64,000 bases of DNA from Paenibacillus profundus. Lineage in GTDB: Bacteria; Bacillota; Bacilli; Paenibacillales; Paenibacillaceae. Below, in pieces: positions 18,868 through 27,961 of this stretch (its first letter is position 1; every line of letters begins with the position of its first letter). The notes under the pieces are model-generated. The model worked only from the letters and a program-made list of their open reading frames with translations. It was not told the origin of the DNA and searched no databases. The stretch covers positions 62,001 to 126,000 of the forward strand of contig NZ_JAJNBZ010000004.1 of assembly GCF_021369635.1 (NCBI RefSeq), given 5' to 3'. The position numbers were made by a program, and so were the translations under genes.

Positions 18868-18932
18868 CGTTTTGTCGGCTGCGTCCCGCCCCGCCCAGAC
18901 GTTGAGCGCAGAGCATACTTTAAAGCTTGTCC

Positions 18933-19036
18933 CGCACCCGCTGCTTTCAGCGCACGCAGAGCGATCGCGCACTCGCTGTTAGTAACGCACACAGAGCAAC
19001 TCGCGTCCGCTGCTTGTATCGCCATACAGGGCAACT
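18933..19036 (+). repeat. Three tandem degenerate 33-36 bp units
   Basis: Units at 18933-18965, 18966-19001 and 19002-19036 share the order CGC-x-CCGCTG ... CGCA/CCATACA-GAGCAACT. Each can form a small stem (CTGC/GCAG, CTGT/ACAG, TGTAT/ATACA). A weaker fourth unit may precede them near 18888. Found by eye, so the boundaries are approximate. Confidence 0.5.
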
Positions 19037-19057
19037 CAACTTTCTTGCGGAAACAAG

Positions 19058-19249
19058 CCCCATTGGAAAATATACAGTGGAATGTACGATTTAGGCGACT
19101 AAACGGCATGTAGACTGTATTTTGTGCAGTGGATCTGGCTGCTTTTCAGCTGTTGCTGCGGAAAGAGAGTCAAGCCACTGCATGAATTCCAATGAAACTT
19201 ACCGTAAAGAGATAAACGCTGCCATTCCATTGTACGAAATCCAATGCAG
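19058..19249 (+). repeat. Dispersed ATTGG-hairpin element, copy 2 (192 bp)
   Basis: Aligns along its whole length with the copy at 3426-3616: the first 20 bases are nearly identical, the central GACTGTATT and CTTTTCAG blocks and the ATTCCAATGAAAC block are conserved. The 3' hairpin keeps ATTG/CAAT but has decayed ends (TCCAATGCAG). It is more diverged than the other two copies. Confidence 0.8.
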
Positions 19250-19613
19250 CAAGTGGCAAGAGAGATTCATCTCGTCCTTCAGCTAAAACGGGAACTGTCC
19301 TTCAGGTCATTCAGATTCAGACCTTTTGGGACAGCCAGCCCCTTTCTTGTATTGTCCGTTTCATCCATTGCCTCACTCTCCCCTTCATTCAGAATGACAG
19401 CAACCCATTATCCCCCTGCAAATGAGTATCTTTCATAGGATGAGAGATGAACTGAAACATAAATGTTTGTTTTGAGCCAAGAAACATGATGTCGGGCATT
19501 GGTTCGATGACCCTTATAATCACTCTCCCATACAATCAGGTAGGATAGCGTCATAGGCACATCCCGTTTTGTATAAACACTGTGCCGTGAAGCGACCGCT
19601 CATGAAGGCACAG

Positions 19614-19854
19614 TTCACTTGGCAGCGGGCATTTAGCGTCGTCATAGGAGCGTACCGCCTTTCTGACGGAAGGGGAGAATGAGGCGAAGGTGAGGTTGAA
19701 GCAAATCTCCCTCCGTCTGAACGCGCCATAATGCTTGGAACATTTCGTAAATCATGAAGAGTCATCGGTGATTCACTTGGCAGCGTCATGCCTCGTCATC
19801 GTGAATACCGCCTCCTGATGGAAGGGGAGAACGAAGTAAAGGTGAGGATGAAAC
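19614..19854 (+). repeat. Imperfect direct repeat pair of about 85 bp
   Basis: TTCACTTGGCAGCG starts both units (19614 and 19772). Both go on through TACCGCC and GAAGGGGAGAA to GAAGGTGAGG/AAAGGTGAGG. Related purine-rich pieces occur inverted near 19358-19390 and at about 24605-24650. There is no coding signal. Confidence 0.5.
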
Positions 19855-20217
19855 GAGTCCTCGCCTTTGCTTTATAAGCAGCAATCAGCGGAAGTTCCGT
19901 CCAAGCAGCCATACCGATTGCGCTAGCTGCTAGTGTCAATCGCAATGGCGAACGGTGTCCGTTCCGCCGCGGCTCGCGAGGCCGAACAAGACGGCGGCGA
20001 AGACGAATTTCAGTATCGTCGGCAGCGTCACATCGGGGAAGCAAGCAATATATTGCGAACGATGAGCGCCCCATATTGAGGTGGCGGCATAATCGCCGAT
20101 ATAGCTTACTATAAAGCAGGGGGATAACGCTTCCAGATGCAGTGCGCCGATTCGCGGTCATTTGCTTTCAACATCTTCATGTTGATAGAACTCCTCTCGG
20201 CTGGCTGTGTCACAACG

Positions 20218-20271
20218 AAAAAATAGACCCCTGTCGAAAAGGCGAAGGCTTCGCATTCCCGAATAGGGGTC
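20218..20271 (-). terminator. Minus-strand intrinsic terminator downstream of pepQ
   Basis: Read on the minus strand, GACCCCT ... AGGGGTC encloses a second stem (GCGAAG / TTCGC) and is followed by TATTTTTT. It lies about 165 bases beyond the peptidase stop, the only minus-strand gene it could serve. Confidence 0.7.
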
Positions 20272-20436
20272 AGTAGCCCGAAAGGGCGATGTATGGTCGA
20301 GCGTTATCGTCCCAATGGACGGCGTATGTCTTCGGATTTTATTGTAAATAAGTATTGATTGTATTTCAATTCCATTTTCACTAGTGAAATCTTTATGAAA
20401 TGGAAGGGGGGCAAAGATGAATGCCGCTTATTTGAC

Positions 20437-21528
20437 TTATACGCCGATAACGGTCAGTTCTTTCGGATAAGAGGTCAGCACTGTAACACCTGTCTCGGTG
20501 ACAGCAACATCGTCTTCGATGCGCACGCCTGCCACCTGAGGAACGTAGATGCCCGGCTCAATCGTAAAGGTCATGCCCGATTGGAGGAGGTCATCGTTCT
20601 GGCTGTGTATGGACGGATACTCATGAACATCGATGCCGAGACCATGTCCGAGACGGTGTGTAAAGTATTGGCCGTAGCCCTTCTCTGTGATGACCTGACG
20701 GGCTGTCCGATCCAGGCTGCCGAACGTGACACCCGGCTTCACGGCTGCGATTGCTGTTTCGTTCGCGGCAAGCACTGTGTCATAAATCTCTTTACACGTC
20801 GCATTTACTTCACCGACGGCAAACGTGCGTGTTATATCGGAAGCATAGCCGTTCAAGTATACGCCCAGGTCGAACAGCAGCAGCTCGCCCTCTTGAATTT
20901 TGCGTGTACCCGGAATGCCGTGCGGCAGTGCGGCATTTTCTCCGGCAAGCACCATCGTGCTGAAGGAAGGGCCATCGGAACCGAGCTTTTTCATCAAGTA
21001 TTCCAATTCCGCCACGACTTCGATTTCGGTCATGCCTGTTTTTACCTGGCTTACACATTGACGGAGCACGTCTTCGATGAGGTTTACTGCTTCCTTCATC
21101 TGCGCGAGCTCCTCTTCCGACTTGATAAGCCGCATGCTTTGCAGAATTGGGCCAGCATCCGCGTATCGCTGCGCCTGCACGGCATGGTCTAACGTTTCAA
21201 AACGCTGCAAGGACATATGATTTTTCTCGATGCCGAGAAGCGGAAGGCCATGCGGCAGATGCTGCTTCAGCACATCGTAGGGGTTATCTGTATCTGTGTG
21301 GGTTGCGATCCGCTTCACAGAGGAAGTGGAGGCCGCTTTATCTCCGTCGAGAGAAGGCACAATCAGTGCCGGTTCCTCATGCTGCGTTATGACGAGGCCA
21401 AGAAAGCGCTCATGCGGATCACAGGCAAACCCAGTCAAATAGTACACATGCTTCGGATCGGTAATGAGCAGTGCAGTAAGTGATTCCTTTTCCATTGACT
21501 TCATTAGTGAGTTCCACTTTTCGTTCAT
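20437..21528 (-). CDS. pepQ: Xaa-Pro dipeptidase or aminopeptidase, M24 family (PepQ-like)
   Basis: Cytoplasmic dimetal 'pita-bread' peptidase cleaving Xaa-Pro bonds, 363 residues, the usual length. An N-terminal creatinase-like domain (about 1-130) precedes the catalytic domain. The five metal ligands are visible: Asp in LLFDLGVYLNG, Asp in YASDITRTFA, His in GHGLGIDVHEYP, Glu in MTFTIEPGIY and Glu in GVRIEDDVAV. It is divergent from alsS with about 230 bases between. Assignment to PepQ (dipeptidase) rather than PepP or YpdF (aminopeptidase) rests on overall resemblance and is not certain. Confidence 0.9.
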   Translation of the reverse strand: MNEKWNSLMKSMEKESLTALLITDPKHVYYLTGFACDPHERFLGLVITQHEEPALIVPSLDGDKAASTSSVKRIATHTDTDNPYDVLKQHLPHGLPLLGIEKNHMSLQRFETLDHAVQAQRYADAGPILQSMRLIKSEEELAQMKEAVNLIEDVLRQCVSQVKTGMTEIEVVAELEYLMKKLGSDGPSFSTMVLAGENAALPHGIPGTRKIQEGELLLFDLGVYLNGYASDITRTFAVGEVNATCKEIYDTVLAANETAIAAVKPGVTFGSLDRTARQVITEKGYGQYFTHRLGHGLGIDVHEYPSIHSQNDDLLQSGMTFTIEPGIYVPQVAGVRIEDDVAVTETGVTVLTSYPKELTVIGV

Positions 21529-21627
21529 CTCGATTCATCCTTTCATACATATCTACTGTTAAATCGAAGATACCACGAACGGTTGGAAATTGCGAATGGA
21601 CAAAACGGAAAAAAGGAGTATTATATA

Positions 21628-21683
21628 TAATACAGACTGATTATTTTAATTGATTTTTACGCATTGTGTTTCAGTCTGTATTA
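21628..21683. promoter_or_regulatory. Perfect 13-bp inverted repeat upstream of alsS
   Basis: TAATACAGACTGA (21628-21640) and TCAGTCTGTATTA (21671-21683) are exact inverted copies 30 bases apart. They lie at or just after a possible promoter (TGGACA at 21597, TATTAT at 21619, 16-base spacer) and about 75 bases before the alsS start. They could be a paired operator looping across the promoter, or a 5'-leader stem-loop. Confidence 0.55.
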
Positions 21684-21757
21684 ATACGTTTATTTCATTA
21701 GTATATATTCGTTATGCAGTCTGAGCAGATAAAGTGGACATGGAAAGGGTGAACGAC

Positions 21758-23446
21758 ATGAACACATCGAAAGAACAACCACAACATCCAGTCGTAAGCC
21801 GCGGGGCAGACATCGTCGTCGAATGTCTCAAGCGGCAAGGCGTCTCTCACATATTTGGCATTCCGGGGGCTAAGGTAGACAGTGTGTTCGATGCACTAGT
21901 AGATCAAGGCCCTTCTTTGATTGTGTGCCGCCACGAACAGAATGCCGCGTTCATGGCTGCTGCAGTCGGCCGCCTAACAGGCAAGCCGGGCGTATGCCTC
22001 GTCACTTCGGGGCCGGGCGCTTCCAATCTGGCCACCGGGCTCGTTACCGCTACGGCAGAAGGGGACCCCGTCGTGGCCTTGAGCGGGGCGGTATCGCGTG
22101 CGGATCGGTTGAAGCGGACACACCAATCGATGGATAACGCGGCATTGTTCCAGCCGGTGACGAAATACAGCGTCGAAGTACAGCATCCAGACAATTTGCC
22201 CGAAGTGCTCACGAATGCATTCCGGGCAGCGACGTCGCCGCGCCCAGGTGCAGCGCTCGTCAGCTTGCCGCAGGACGTCATTACGAGTCCGGTCGAAGTG
22301 TCGGCTATCGGTCCGCTTCCTTCACCGAAGCTGGGGGCTGCTCCTTCCGAAGGGATTCGGGCAGCAGCCGAAGCACTGCGCGGAGCGAGCATTCCAGTCA
22401 TTTTGCTCGGTATGAGAGCTAGCACACCGGAAGCGACCTATGCGATCCGTGAATTGATCTTACATACGAATTTACCGGTTGTAGAGACGTTCCAGGCGGC
22501 GGGGGCCATTTCGCGCGAGCTGGAAAGCCACTTTTTTGGACGGATCGGATTGTTCCGCAATCAGCCTGGTGACGATCTGCTGGCGCAAGCCGACGTCGTT
22601 CTGACGGTAGGCTATGACCCAGTCGAATATGATCCGAAGTTCTGGAATAGTGATGGCCTGCGCCACATTATTCATTTGGATGAGGTCCAAGCTGATATTG
22701 ACCATGATTACCAACCAGACTTAGAGCTGCTCGGCAGCATTGAACGGACGATACAGGAATTAACGAAGCACTTGTCTGGCCTGCAGCGCACGCCGGAAGC
22801 TTCCAGACTGTGTGATTCCTTGCAAGCCAAGCTATTGGAAGCTTGTGAGCCTCCGGAGCATGTGCAGGAAGGATTGCTGCACCCGCTGCAAATTATACAC
22901 GGCCTGCGCCGTGTGATTGATGATAAGGTGACGGTAACGTGCGACGTCGGCTCGCACTACATCTGGATGGCGCGCTACTTCCGCTCTTATGAGCCGCGCC
23001 GCCTGCTGTTCAGCAACGGGATGCAGACGCTCGGTGTCGCGCTGCCATGGGCGATAGCGGCAGCGCTGGTGCGCCCCGGCGAGAAGGTCGTCTCGGTATC
23101 GGGCGACGGAGGCTTCCTCTTTTCCGCCATGGAGCTGGAAACGGCTGTACGGCTGAAATTGCCTATTGTGCATCTCGTATGGAACGATGGCACGTACGAC
23201 ATGGTCGCCTTCCAGCAGCAGATGAAATACGGACGCACCGCCGGCGTGAACTTCGGTCAGCCGGATATGGTGCAGTTCGCCGAAAGCTATTGGGCACAGG
23301 GCTATCGTGTTACGGATCCGGATGACTTGGTGCCAACGCTGCAGCGGGCGCTAGCGGCGGAAGGGCCTGTCATCATCGATATTCCGGTCGATTACAGTGA
23401 CAACATCGCCTTGGGCAATATGCTTTTGCCGGACCAATTCCATTAA
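21758..23446 (+). CDS. alsS: Catabolic acetolactate synthase
   Basis: TPP-dependent enzyme condensing two pyruvates to acetolactate for acetoin formation, 562 residues. The start is ATG 21758 with GGAAAGGGTG seven bases upstream; an in-frame GTG at 21734 is less likely. The N-terminal TPP-binding region ([14 protein letters not shown], then [16 protein letters not shown] with the catalytic Glu) is followed by a central domain without the FAD-dependence features of anabolic IlvB, and by the pyrophosphate motif [15 protein letters not shown]...NDGTYDM. It is 22 bases upstream of acetolactate decarboxylase, which makes the catabolic (AlsS) assignment firm. No LysR-type AlsR gene is adjacent. Confidence 0.96.
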   Translation: MNTSKEQPQHPVVSRGADIVVECLKRQGVSHIFGIPGAKVDSVFDALVDQGPSLIVCRHEQNAAFMAAAVGRLTGKPGVCLVTSGPGASNLATGLVTATAEGDPVVALSGAVSRADRLKRTHQSMDNAALFQPVTKYSVEVQHPDNLPEVLTNAFRAATSPRPGAALVSLPQDVITSPVEVSAIGPLPSPKLGAAPSEGIRAAAEALRGASIPVILLGMRASTPEATYAIRELILHTNLPVVETFQAAGAISRELESHFFGRIGLFRNQPGDDLLAQADVVLTVGYDPVEYDPKFWNSDGLRHIIHLDEVQADIDHDYQPDLELLGSIERTIQELTKHLSGLQRTPEASRLCDSLQAKLLEACEPPEHVQEGLLHPLQIIHGLRRVIDDKVTVTCDVGSHYIWMARYFRSYEPRRLLFSNGMQTLGVALPWAIAAALVRPGEKVVSVSGDGGFLFSAMELETAVRLKLPIVHLVWNDGTYDMVAFQQQMKYGRTAGVNFGQPDMVQFAESYWAQGYRVTDPDDLVPTLQRALAAEGPVIIDIPVDYSDNIALGNMLLPDQFH

Positions 23447-23468
23447 AAAGCAAGGAGGGCATAATATC

Positions 23469-24299
23469 ATGAAAGCCATATTACAACCAATGCAAGACCT
23501 ACAAGACATAAAAAAACTGCAAGATTACGCAGCAAACAATAAGCCCCTTGCCGGCCATGCAGCGCGACGGGGTGATTTAGAGCCCGTCACCATCTTTCAG
23601 ACGTCCACGATGAGCGCCTTGTTGGATGGTGTCTACGAAGGAAGCATGACGATGAAGGAATTGGCTCGGCACGGAGACTTCGGCCTTGGTACATTTGATG
23701 AGTTAGACGGGGAATTAATCGCGTTCGATGGGGAATTTTATCACCTTCGACATGATGGGAGCGTCAATTCGGTTCATGCGGAGGAAATGACGCCGTTCGC
23801 TTCGGTGACCTATTTTCAGCCGGAGACGACGTTCGCCATCGATCGCCCGTTGAACCGCATGGAGCTTGAAACGCTAATTGACAGCTTCCTCCCGAGTGAA
23901 AACTTATTCTATGCGCTGCGCATGGATGGACAATTCGAACAGGTGGTGACGCGTACGGTCACTAAGCAGAAGCGTCCGTACCCGACGTTGGTCGAAGCAA
24001 CAAAATCCCAGCCGGTATTTACACTTAATCAAGTCGAGGGCACGATGGCCGGATTTAGAATGCCGGAATTCGCCCAAGGCTTGTCTGTAGCAGGCTACCA
24101 TCTGCATTTTGTGGATGATAACCGCACAGGCGGCGGACATGTACTAGATTTTACGCTGCTTAGCGGAACGATCCAGATTGGCAAGCCAGCGGAGCTGCAT
24201 CTTCATTTTCCGGAAACATCGGGTTTTATGAACGCTGATCTAACAGGCCGCGATGTGGCGGGTGAGATCGAGCTTGCAGAAGGCGGGACTTCCCGGTAA
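23469..24299 (+). CDS. alsD: Acetolactate decarboxylase
   Basis: Zinc enzyme converting acetolactate to acetoin, 276 residues. ATG 23469 is preceded by AAGGAGG; the open frame extends into the alsS coding end but has no better start. The BudA fold markers are present: YEGSMTMKELARHGDFGLGT near 55-75, EMTPFASVTYF, VEGTMAGFRMPEF, and the zinc ligand set YHLHFVDDNRTGGGH (His, His, His). It is co-transcribed with alsS and ends before a good terminator. Confidence 0.96.
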   Translation: MKAILQPMQDLQDIKKLQDYAANNKPLAGHAARRGDLEPVTIFQTSTMSALLDGVYEGSMTMKELARHGDFGLGTFDELDGELIAFDGEFYHLRHDGSVNSVHAEEMTPFASVTYFQPETTFAIDRPLNRMELETLIDSFLPSENLFYALRMDGQFEQVVTRTVTKQKRPYPTLVEATKSQPVFTLNQVEGTMAGFRMPEFAQGLSVAGYHLHFVDDNRTGGGHVLDFTLLSGTIQIGKPAELHLHFPETSGFMNADLTGRDVAGEIELAEGGTSR

Positions 24300-24374
24300 A
24301 TTTCCGTTATTCATTTCTATTGAACCGTCTTGCCTTTTCAAAATGGAGAGTGCAGGCGGGTTAACTTCGCCAAG

Positions 24375-24420
24375 AAGGTCTGAATGGGAGAGCATGGAGC
24401 CCGTTTGGACCTTTTTTTAT
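24375..24420 (+). terminator. Intrinsic terminator after alsSD
   Basis: GGTCTGAATGGG pairs with CCCGTTTGGACC, using G-U pairs, then TTTTTTTAT. It lies 75 bases after the alsD stop. Confidence 0.75.
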
Positions 24421-24480
24421 CGCAACATGGCTTGGTATATCGGTCCTTAGCAACGATCTCCCAAAGAGACAGGGAGTATA

Positions 24481-24570
24481 GGAAATAGATATGGATGTGG
24501 AAATGCACGTGGAAATAAGTGTGGAACTGGATGCGGAAATAGAAATGGATAACGTTTAACGTGGATAACG
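24481..24570. repeat. 12-bp-periodic GGAAAT repeat tract
   Basis: Successive blocks begin GGAAAT or GGATNN every 6 or 12 bases (GGAAATAGATAT, GGATGT, GGAAATGCACGT, GGAAATAAGTGT, GGAACTGGATGC, GGAAATAGAAAT, then GGATAACG twice). It is in the alsD-ykoC gap, which otherwise holds only the alsD terminator and a purine-rich piece near 24605 that resembles the 19.6 kb repeat. Confidence 0.55.
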
Positions 24571-24730
24571 CAGGTTGGTCCTCATCTATATGAAGTCTTT
24601 TCTGATTCAAGGGGAGAATGAGCATAAGAGGATGAACATGAGGGAGATGGGCCACCAAGCTCTCACCTCCCCCAAGTTCGAACACTTCATTATGGAACTT
24701 TAAAAAAACAGGCCAATCTGCAGCATCTTG

Positions 24731-25516
24731 TCACAATTGTCCTCGATACCACTGTGTATACCCGAGCTTCCACGACAGGTAATAGCATAGCGTGATCCCG
24801 CCGAGCAGCAGTGCTAATAAGAGCCAATCCTTCCAAGTGACGCGCAGCTCCGTGTAGTAGGTGCGATCGCGCCGTCCGCTGAAGCCTTTGGAAATCATAG
24901 CAGCTGCCACACGTTCTGACTTGCGGATTGCGGAGGCAAGCAGCGGAATGGCATATCGCTTCCAAGCGCGCAGCTTGTTCTTCCAGCCCCGTTCGCGTTC
25001 GACGCCGCGCATGCGGTGGGCGTGCTGAAGAATGCGCAGCTCTTCCTTGAAGAACGGAAGGAAGCGATAGCCAGCCAGTATGCCGTACGCCCATTTCGGA
25101 GACAGCTTGCATTGCTGCATCAGGCTCAGCATGAAGCGGACAGGGTCGGTCGTCAGTATGAAAATTAGCGACAGCGCGGAGAAAATTAGCACTCTCAGGC
25201 CTAGAGATAAGGCTTGATGGAAGGTTGCTTCTATCACAATGAACGAGCCCCACTGCCAGAGCACAGCACTTGCAGCGGGATCGGCTGAACGCGGAAATAG
25301 AAGTGCCGTCCAGACGTAACCAAAGCCCATGATAAGAAAGGGAGCAAAGCCCAATAGCCATTTGCGCCAAGGTACCCGCCCCAATCCGAAGGTGAACAGG
25401 ATGGTAAAGGCGAGCGCCAAGAGTGGCGTTACCGGATCAAAGGTGAGTGACAACAGAATGACGGCAAGAATGATCGCCAGTCCCTTGATGCTCGGATTCC
25501 AATCCCGCAGCATCAT
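24731..25516 (-). CDS. ykoC: ECF transporter T-component of the thiamine-precursor system
   Basis: Membrane coupling subunit of an energy-coupling-factor importer, 261 residues, CbiQ/EcfT family. It has several membrane helices and two cytoplasmic coupling motifs of the A-x-x-x-R-G type: AHRMRGVERERG (about 164-175) and, degenerate, AAMISKGFSGRR (about 200). It overlaps the ATPase gene by four bases. The gene order F-E-D-C and the upstream TPP riboswitch match the B. subtilis ykoFEDC system for hydroxymethylpyrimidine or thiamine uptake. Confidence 0.92.
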   Translation of the reverse strand: MMLRDWNPSIKGLAIILAVILLSLTFDPVTPLLALAFTILFTFGLGRVPWRKWLLGFAPFLIMGFGYVWTALLFPRSADPAASAVLWQWGSFIVIEATFHQALSLGLRVLIFSALSLIFILTTDPVRFMLSLMQQCKLSPKWAYGILAGYRFLPFFKEELRILQHAHRMRGVERERGWKNKLRAWKRYAIPLLASAIRKSERVAAAMISKGFSGRRDRTYYTELRVTWKDWLLLALLLGGITLCYYLSWKLGYTQWYRGQL

Positions 25517-27339
25517 CTCCGTTCACCGCCTTCCGCAAGTTGAGTGCGGAGCCGCCCGGCTACCGAATAATTCATCGGCATTCGCAGATGATTGGCCTCC
25601 AACAGAGAAGCATGTTCCGTCCATAAGGAGGCCGGAGATCCATCATAGCGAATCTGTCCCTCGGACAAGACGATGACACGGTCGGCATACGCTTCAACCC
25701 ATTCCATATCATGCGTAATCATAAGAACAGCCGAACCGGCTTGCACCCGTGAATGGAGCATGTCCATCAGCTGCTTCGAGGCGTAGGCGTCTTGGCCGTA
25801 TGTTGGCTCGTCGCACATGAGCAGCTGCTGGCTGTCGGTCAGGACAGCTGCTACGCTGAGACGCCGTTTTTGCCCTTGGCTCAGCGCGAACGGATTGGCA
25901 TCCGCTATTTTAGTCAGGCGGAAGCGTGTCAACGTGTCGGTGACCTGGCTTTGAACATCCTCTTCGCTGATGCCTTGCCGCCGCAGGCCGAACGCAAGCT
26001 CGTCGCGCACCGTATCTGCAATGAACTGATGCTCCGGATTTTGAAACACGTACCCGATGAACGCTCTCAGCTCCCGTTCAGCGTAACGATGAAGGTGAAT
26101 GCCCTGCAACAGGATGTTCCCCTCATCTGGCTGAGTTAGCCCGGACAGAAGCGAGGCGAGCGTGGATTTTCCAGCCCCGTTCGGCCCGACAAGCGCCACC
26201 CATTCTCCGGCGCGCAGCGTAAGAGAGACACCATCGATGACGGCGCGCCCTTTTCGGCGAAATACGAGTTCGTGCGCTTGAAGGAAGACGCGGTCTTCGG
26301 TATATGACCGCTTCGTCTTCAGTGGTGTTAATAGGCTTAGCGCCGTCGCTTGAGCGTCGCGGGGAAGGGATGACAGCTTGGCAAGCAGCTGCTGCTCCGT
26401 CAGTGGCGGATCGTCTGCGTCTTCAGCGATGTCGGCAAAATCCCTTGAGGACACGTCAGTTGCCTTTCCGACCATCGACAAATCCTCCGCTAACGCCTGC
26501 TGCAGCTCAAGCGCGCGAGGGAGCCAAATGCCATGCGCCTTGGCCTCGGCAACGTGATGCTTGAAATATGGAGCGGGCAGTCCGTCGTAGACGATTGTTC
26601 CGTCCGCATCCATGACGAGCAGGCGATTCGCTATGCCAATCCAATCATCGAGCTGGTGCTCGATAATAAGCAATGTAAGACCTTCCTTGAGCGCGAGCTC
26701 AGTCACGAGATTGGCGAACTGGCGTCTCGCATACGGATCGAGATTCGACGTCGGTTCGTCCAGCACGAGCATCCGCGTGCGAAGAGCCAGTGCGCAGGCG
26801 AGGGCCAGCTTCTGTTTCATTCCTCCGGACAACTCGTGGATGAATGCATGGCGCCAATCGTTCAAACCTACTTTATCAAGCACTTCGCGTATGATATGGT
26901 CCATGTCCGCGCGAGGGCAATTCCAATTTTCGAGACAGAAGGCGATTTCCTCTTCCACCCGCAGCATGCAGAACTGACTTTCGAAATCTTGAAAAACGAT
27001 GCCGATGAGCTGTGCGATGTCTCCCGATTCATAGTCTGCCAGCGGCTTGCCGTATATGCTCACGCGCCCCTCCACGTGGCTGTCGATTGCATAGGGATAC
27101 AGTCCAGTAAGACAGAAGGCGAGCGAGCTTTTGCCGCATCCGCTCGGACCGAGCAGCAGCACGGTCTCGCCATCGTGAACTGCAGCGTCGATATTGGCAA
27201 GAACGGGCGCGTCGTGCTCTTCGAAAGCGAGAGCCAGCCCTTCCGCCATAATTGCTTTCCTGCTGTCGTGCTGATCGTCCCCTGCTGGAACGGAAGCCGA
27301 ATGACTGCGGCCTGTTGCAAGAAGCTGCCCAGCCGTCAT
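25513..27339 (-). CDS. ykoD: ECF transporter tandem ATPase of the thiamine-precursor system
   Basis: Two fused ABC ATPase domains in 608 residues. First half: Walker A GPSGCGKSS (about 58), signature LSGGMKQKLALA, Walker B LVLDEPTSNLD. Second half: GPNGAGKSTLASLLSG (about 388), signature LSQGQKRRLSVA, Walker B LLMCDEPTYGQD. Both sites look competent. The N-terminal 30 residues (Ser/His-rich) precede the first domain and might not all be translated. GAAGGAGCG lies upstream, one base separates it from the ykoE stop, and the 3' end overlaps ykoC. Confidence 0.94.
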   Translation of the reverse strand: MTAGQLLATGRSHSASVPAGDDQHDSRKAIMAEGLALAFEEHDAPVLANIDAAVHDGETVLLLGPSGCGKSSLAFCLTGLYPYAIDSHVEGRVSIYGKPLADYESGDIAQLIGIVFQDFESQFCMLRVEEEIAFCLENWNCPRADMDHIIREVLDKVGLNDWRHAFIHELSGGMKQKLALACALALRTRMLVLDEPTSNLDPYARRQFANLVTELALKEGLTLLIIEHQLDDWIGIANRLLVMDADGTIVYDGLPAPYFKHHVAEAKAHGIWLPRALELQQALAEDLSMVGKATDVSSRDFADIAEDADDPPLTEQQLLAKLSSLPRDAQATALSLLTPLKTKRSYTEDRVFLQAHELVFRRKGRAVIDGVSLTLRAGEWVALVGPNGAGKSTLASLLSGLTQPDEGNILLQGIHLHRYAERELRAFIGYVFQNPEHQFIADTVRDELAFGLRRQGISEEDVQSQVTDTLTRFRLTKIADANPFALSQGQKRRLSVAAVLTDSQQLLMCDEPTYGQDAYASKQLMDMLHSRVQAGSAVLMITHDMEWVEAYADRVIVLSEGQIRYDGSPASLWTEHASLLEANHLRMPMNYSVAGRLRTQLAEGGERR

Positions 27340-27340
27340 C

Positions 27341-27907
27341 TTACTTGCGCTCCTTCGCTATCGGGAAGCTTCGCAGGACGCCGGTCTTCGCCAATGCATC
27401 CGCGATCCATTTGCCGAGAAGGCCTGAGATGAGTGCTCCGCTAATGCAGCGCACCACGAGCATGGCAATGACGAGACCGAGGGAGTAGGCCCCGAACCCG
27501 CTGCGAAAATAACCCCAAATAAAGCTGAATACGGCGGAACCGACGCCGGCAACCATAAGGACCTTTGTCGAATAGCTGCGGTAGCGCGAAGCGGCAAACA
27601 CGGCTTCCGCTCCCAAGCCTTGAATGAGGGCGGACACGATCAATATCGGCCCTACGGCGTTGCCGATGAGAACTTCCACGACACCAGCAACGGTCTCCGA
27701 GATGACTGCTGCCCCGGGTTTGCGAATAATATAGGCGGCGATAATCGATACGATAAACCAAATGCCGAATATAACTTCGTATCCCATCGGGCCCATGAAG
27801 CCAACAAGCACATTGCCCACTTGCAAAAAAAGCAAATAAATAACTGCGAATACGACGGATAAAGAGCTAAGCACGATAATATCGCGTAATTTCCATTGGT
27901 TGTTCAT
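27341..27907 (-). CDS. ykoE: ECF S-component for thiamine precursor (YkoE)
   Basis: Substrate-binding membrane subunit, 188 residues, with about six hydrophobic helices and the YkoE opening WKLRDIIVLSSLSVVFAVIY. YkoE-type S-components are assigned to hydroxymethylpyrimidine or thiamine in riboswitch-regulated operons. It lies between YkoF and the ATPase; 54 bases separate it from ykoF, with GAGGA as SD. Confidence 0.92.
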   Translation of the reverse strand: MNNQWKLRDIIVLSSLSVVFAVIYLLFLQVGNVLVGFMGPMGYEVIFGIWFIVSIIAAYIIRKPGAAVISETVAGVVEVLIGNAVGPILIVSALIQGLGAEAVFAASRYRSYSTKVLMVAGVGSAVFSFIWGYFRSGFGAYSLGLVIAMLVVRCISGALISGLLGKWIADALAKTGVLRSFPIAKERK

Positions 27908-27961
27908 GTACAGTTCCTCTTTTCACCACGATTTATCTCGATGCATAAGTATTGCGCGCGT

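Larger units (their letters stand above)
18868..20436. other. Repeat-rich gene-free stretch, 1.57 kb
   Basis: No convincing gene was seen. In order it holds tandem degenerate 33-36 bp units (18933-19036), copy 2 of the ATTGG element (19058-19249), a minus-strand purine-rich block related to a later repeat (about 19358-19395), an imperfect direct repeat pair (19614-19854), a start-less open frame with two hydrophobic stretches on the minus strand (19936-20157), and a strong minus-strand terminator (20218-20271) that probably ends the pepQ transcript. Confidence 0.6.

Noticed and set aside
18933-19036. Tandem units as a CRISPR array
   Set aside because: Units are contiguous and diverged throughout, without constant repeats separated by unique spacers, and there are no cas genes.
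19520-20161. Minus-strand open frames of 89 and 121 codons in the repeat-rich gap
   Set aside because: They run through the repeat units in different frames, lack SDs and give low-complexity Ser/Pro/Arg products.
20359-21192. A 277-codon plus-strand open frame opposite pepQ
   Set aside because: It covers the metal-ligand codons of an intact M24 peptidase on the other strand; no domain in its own product.
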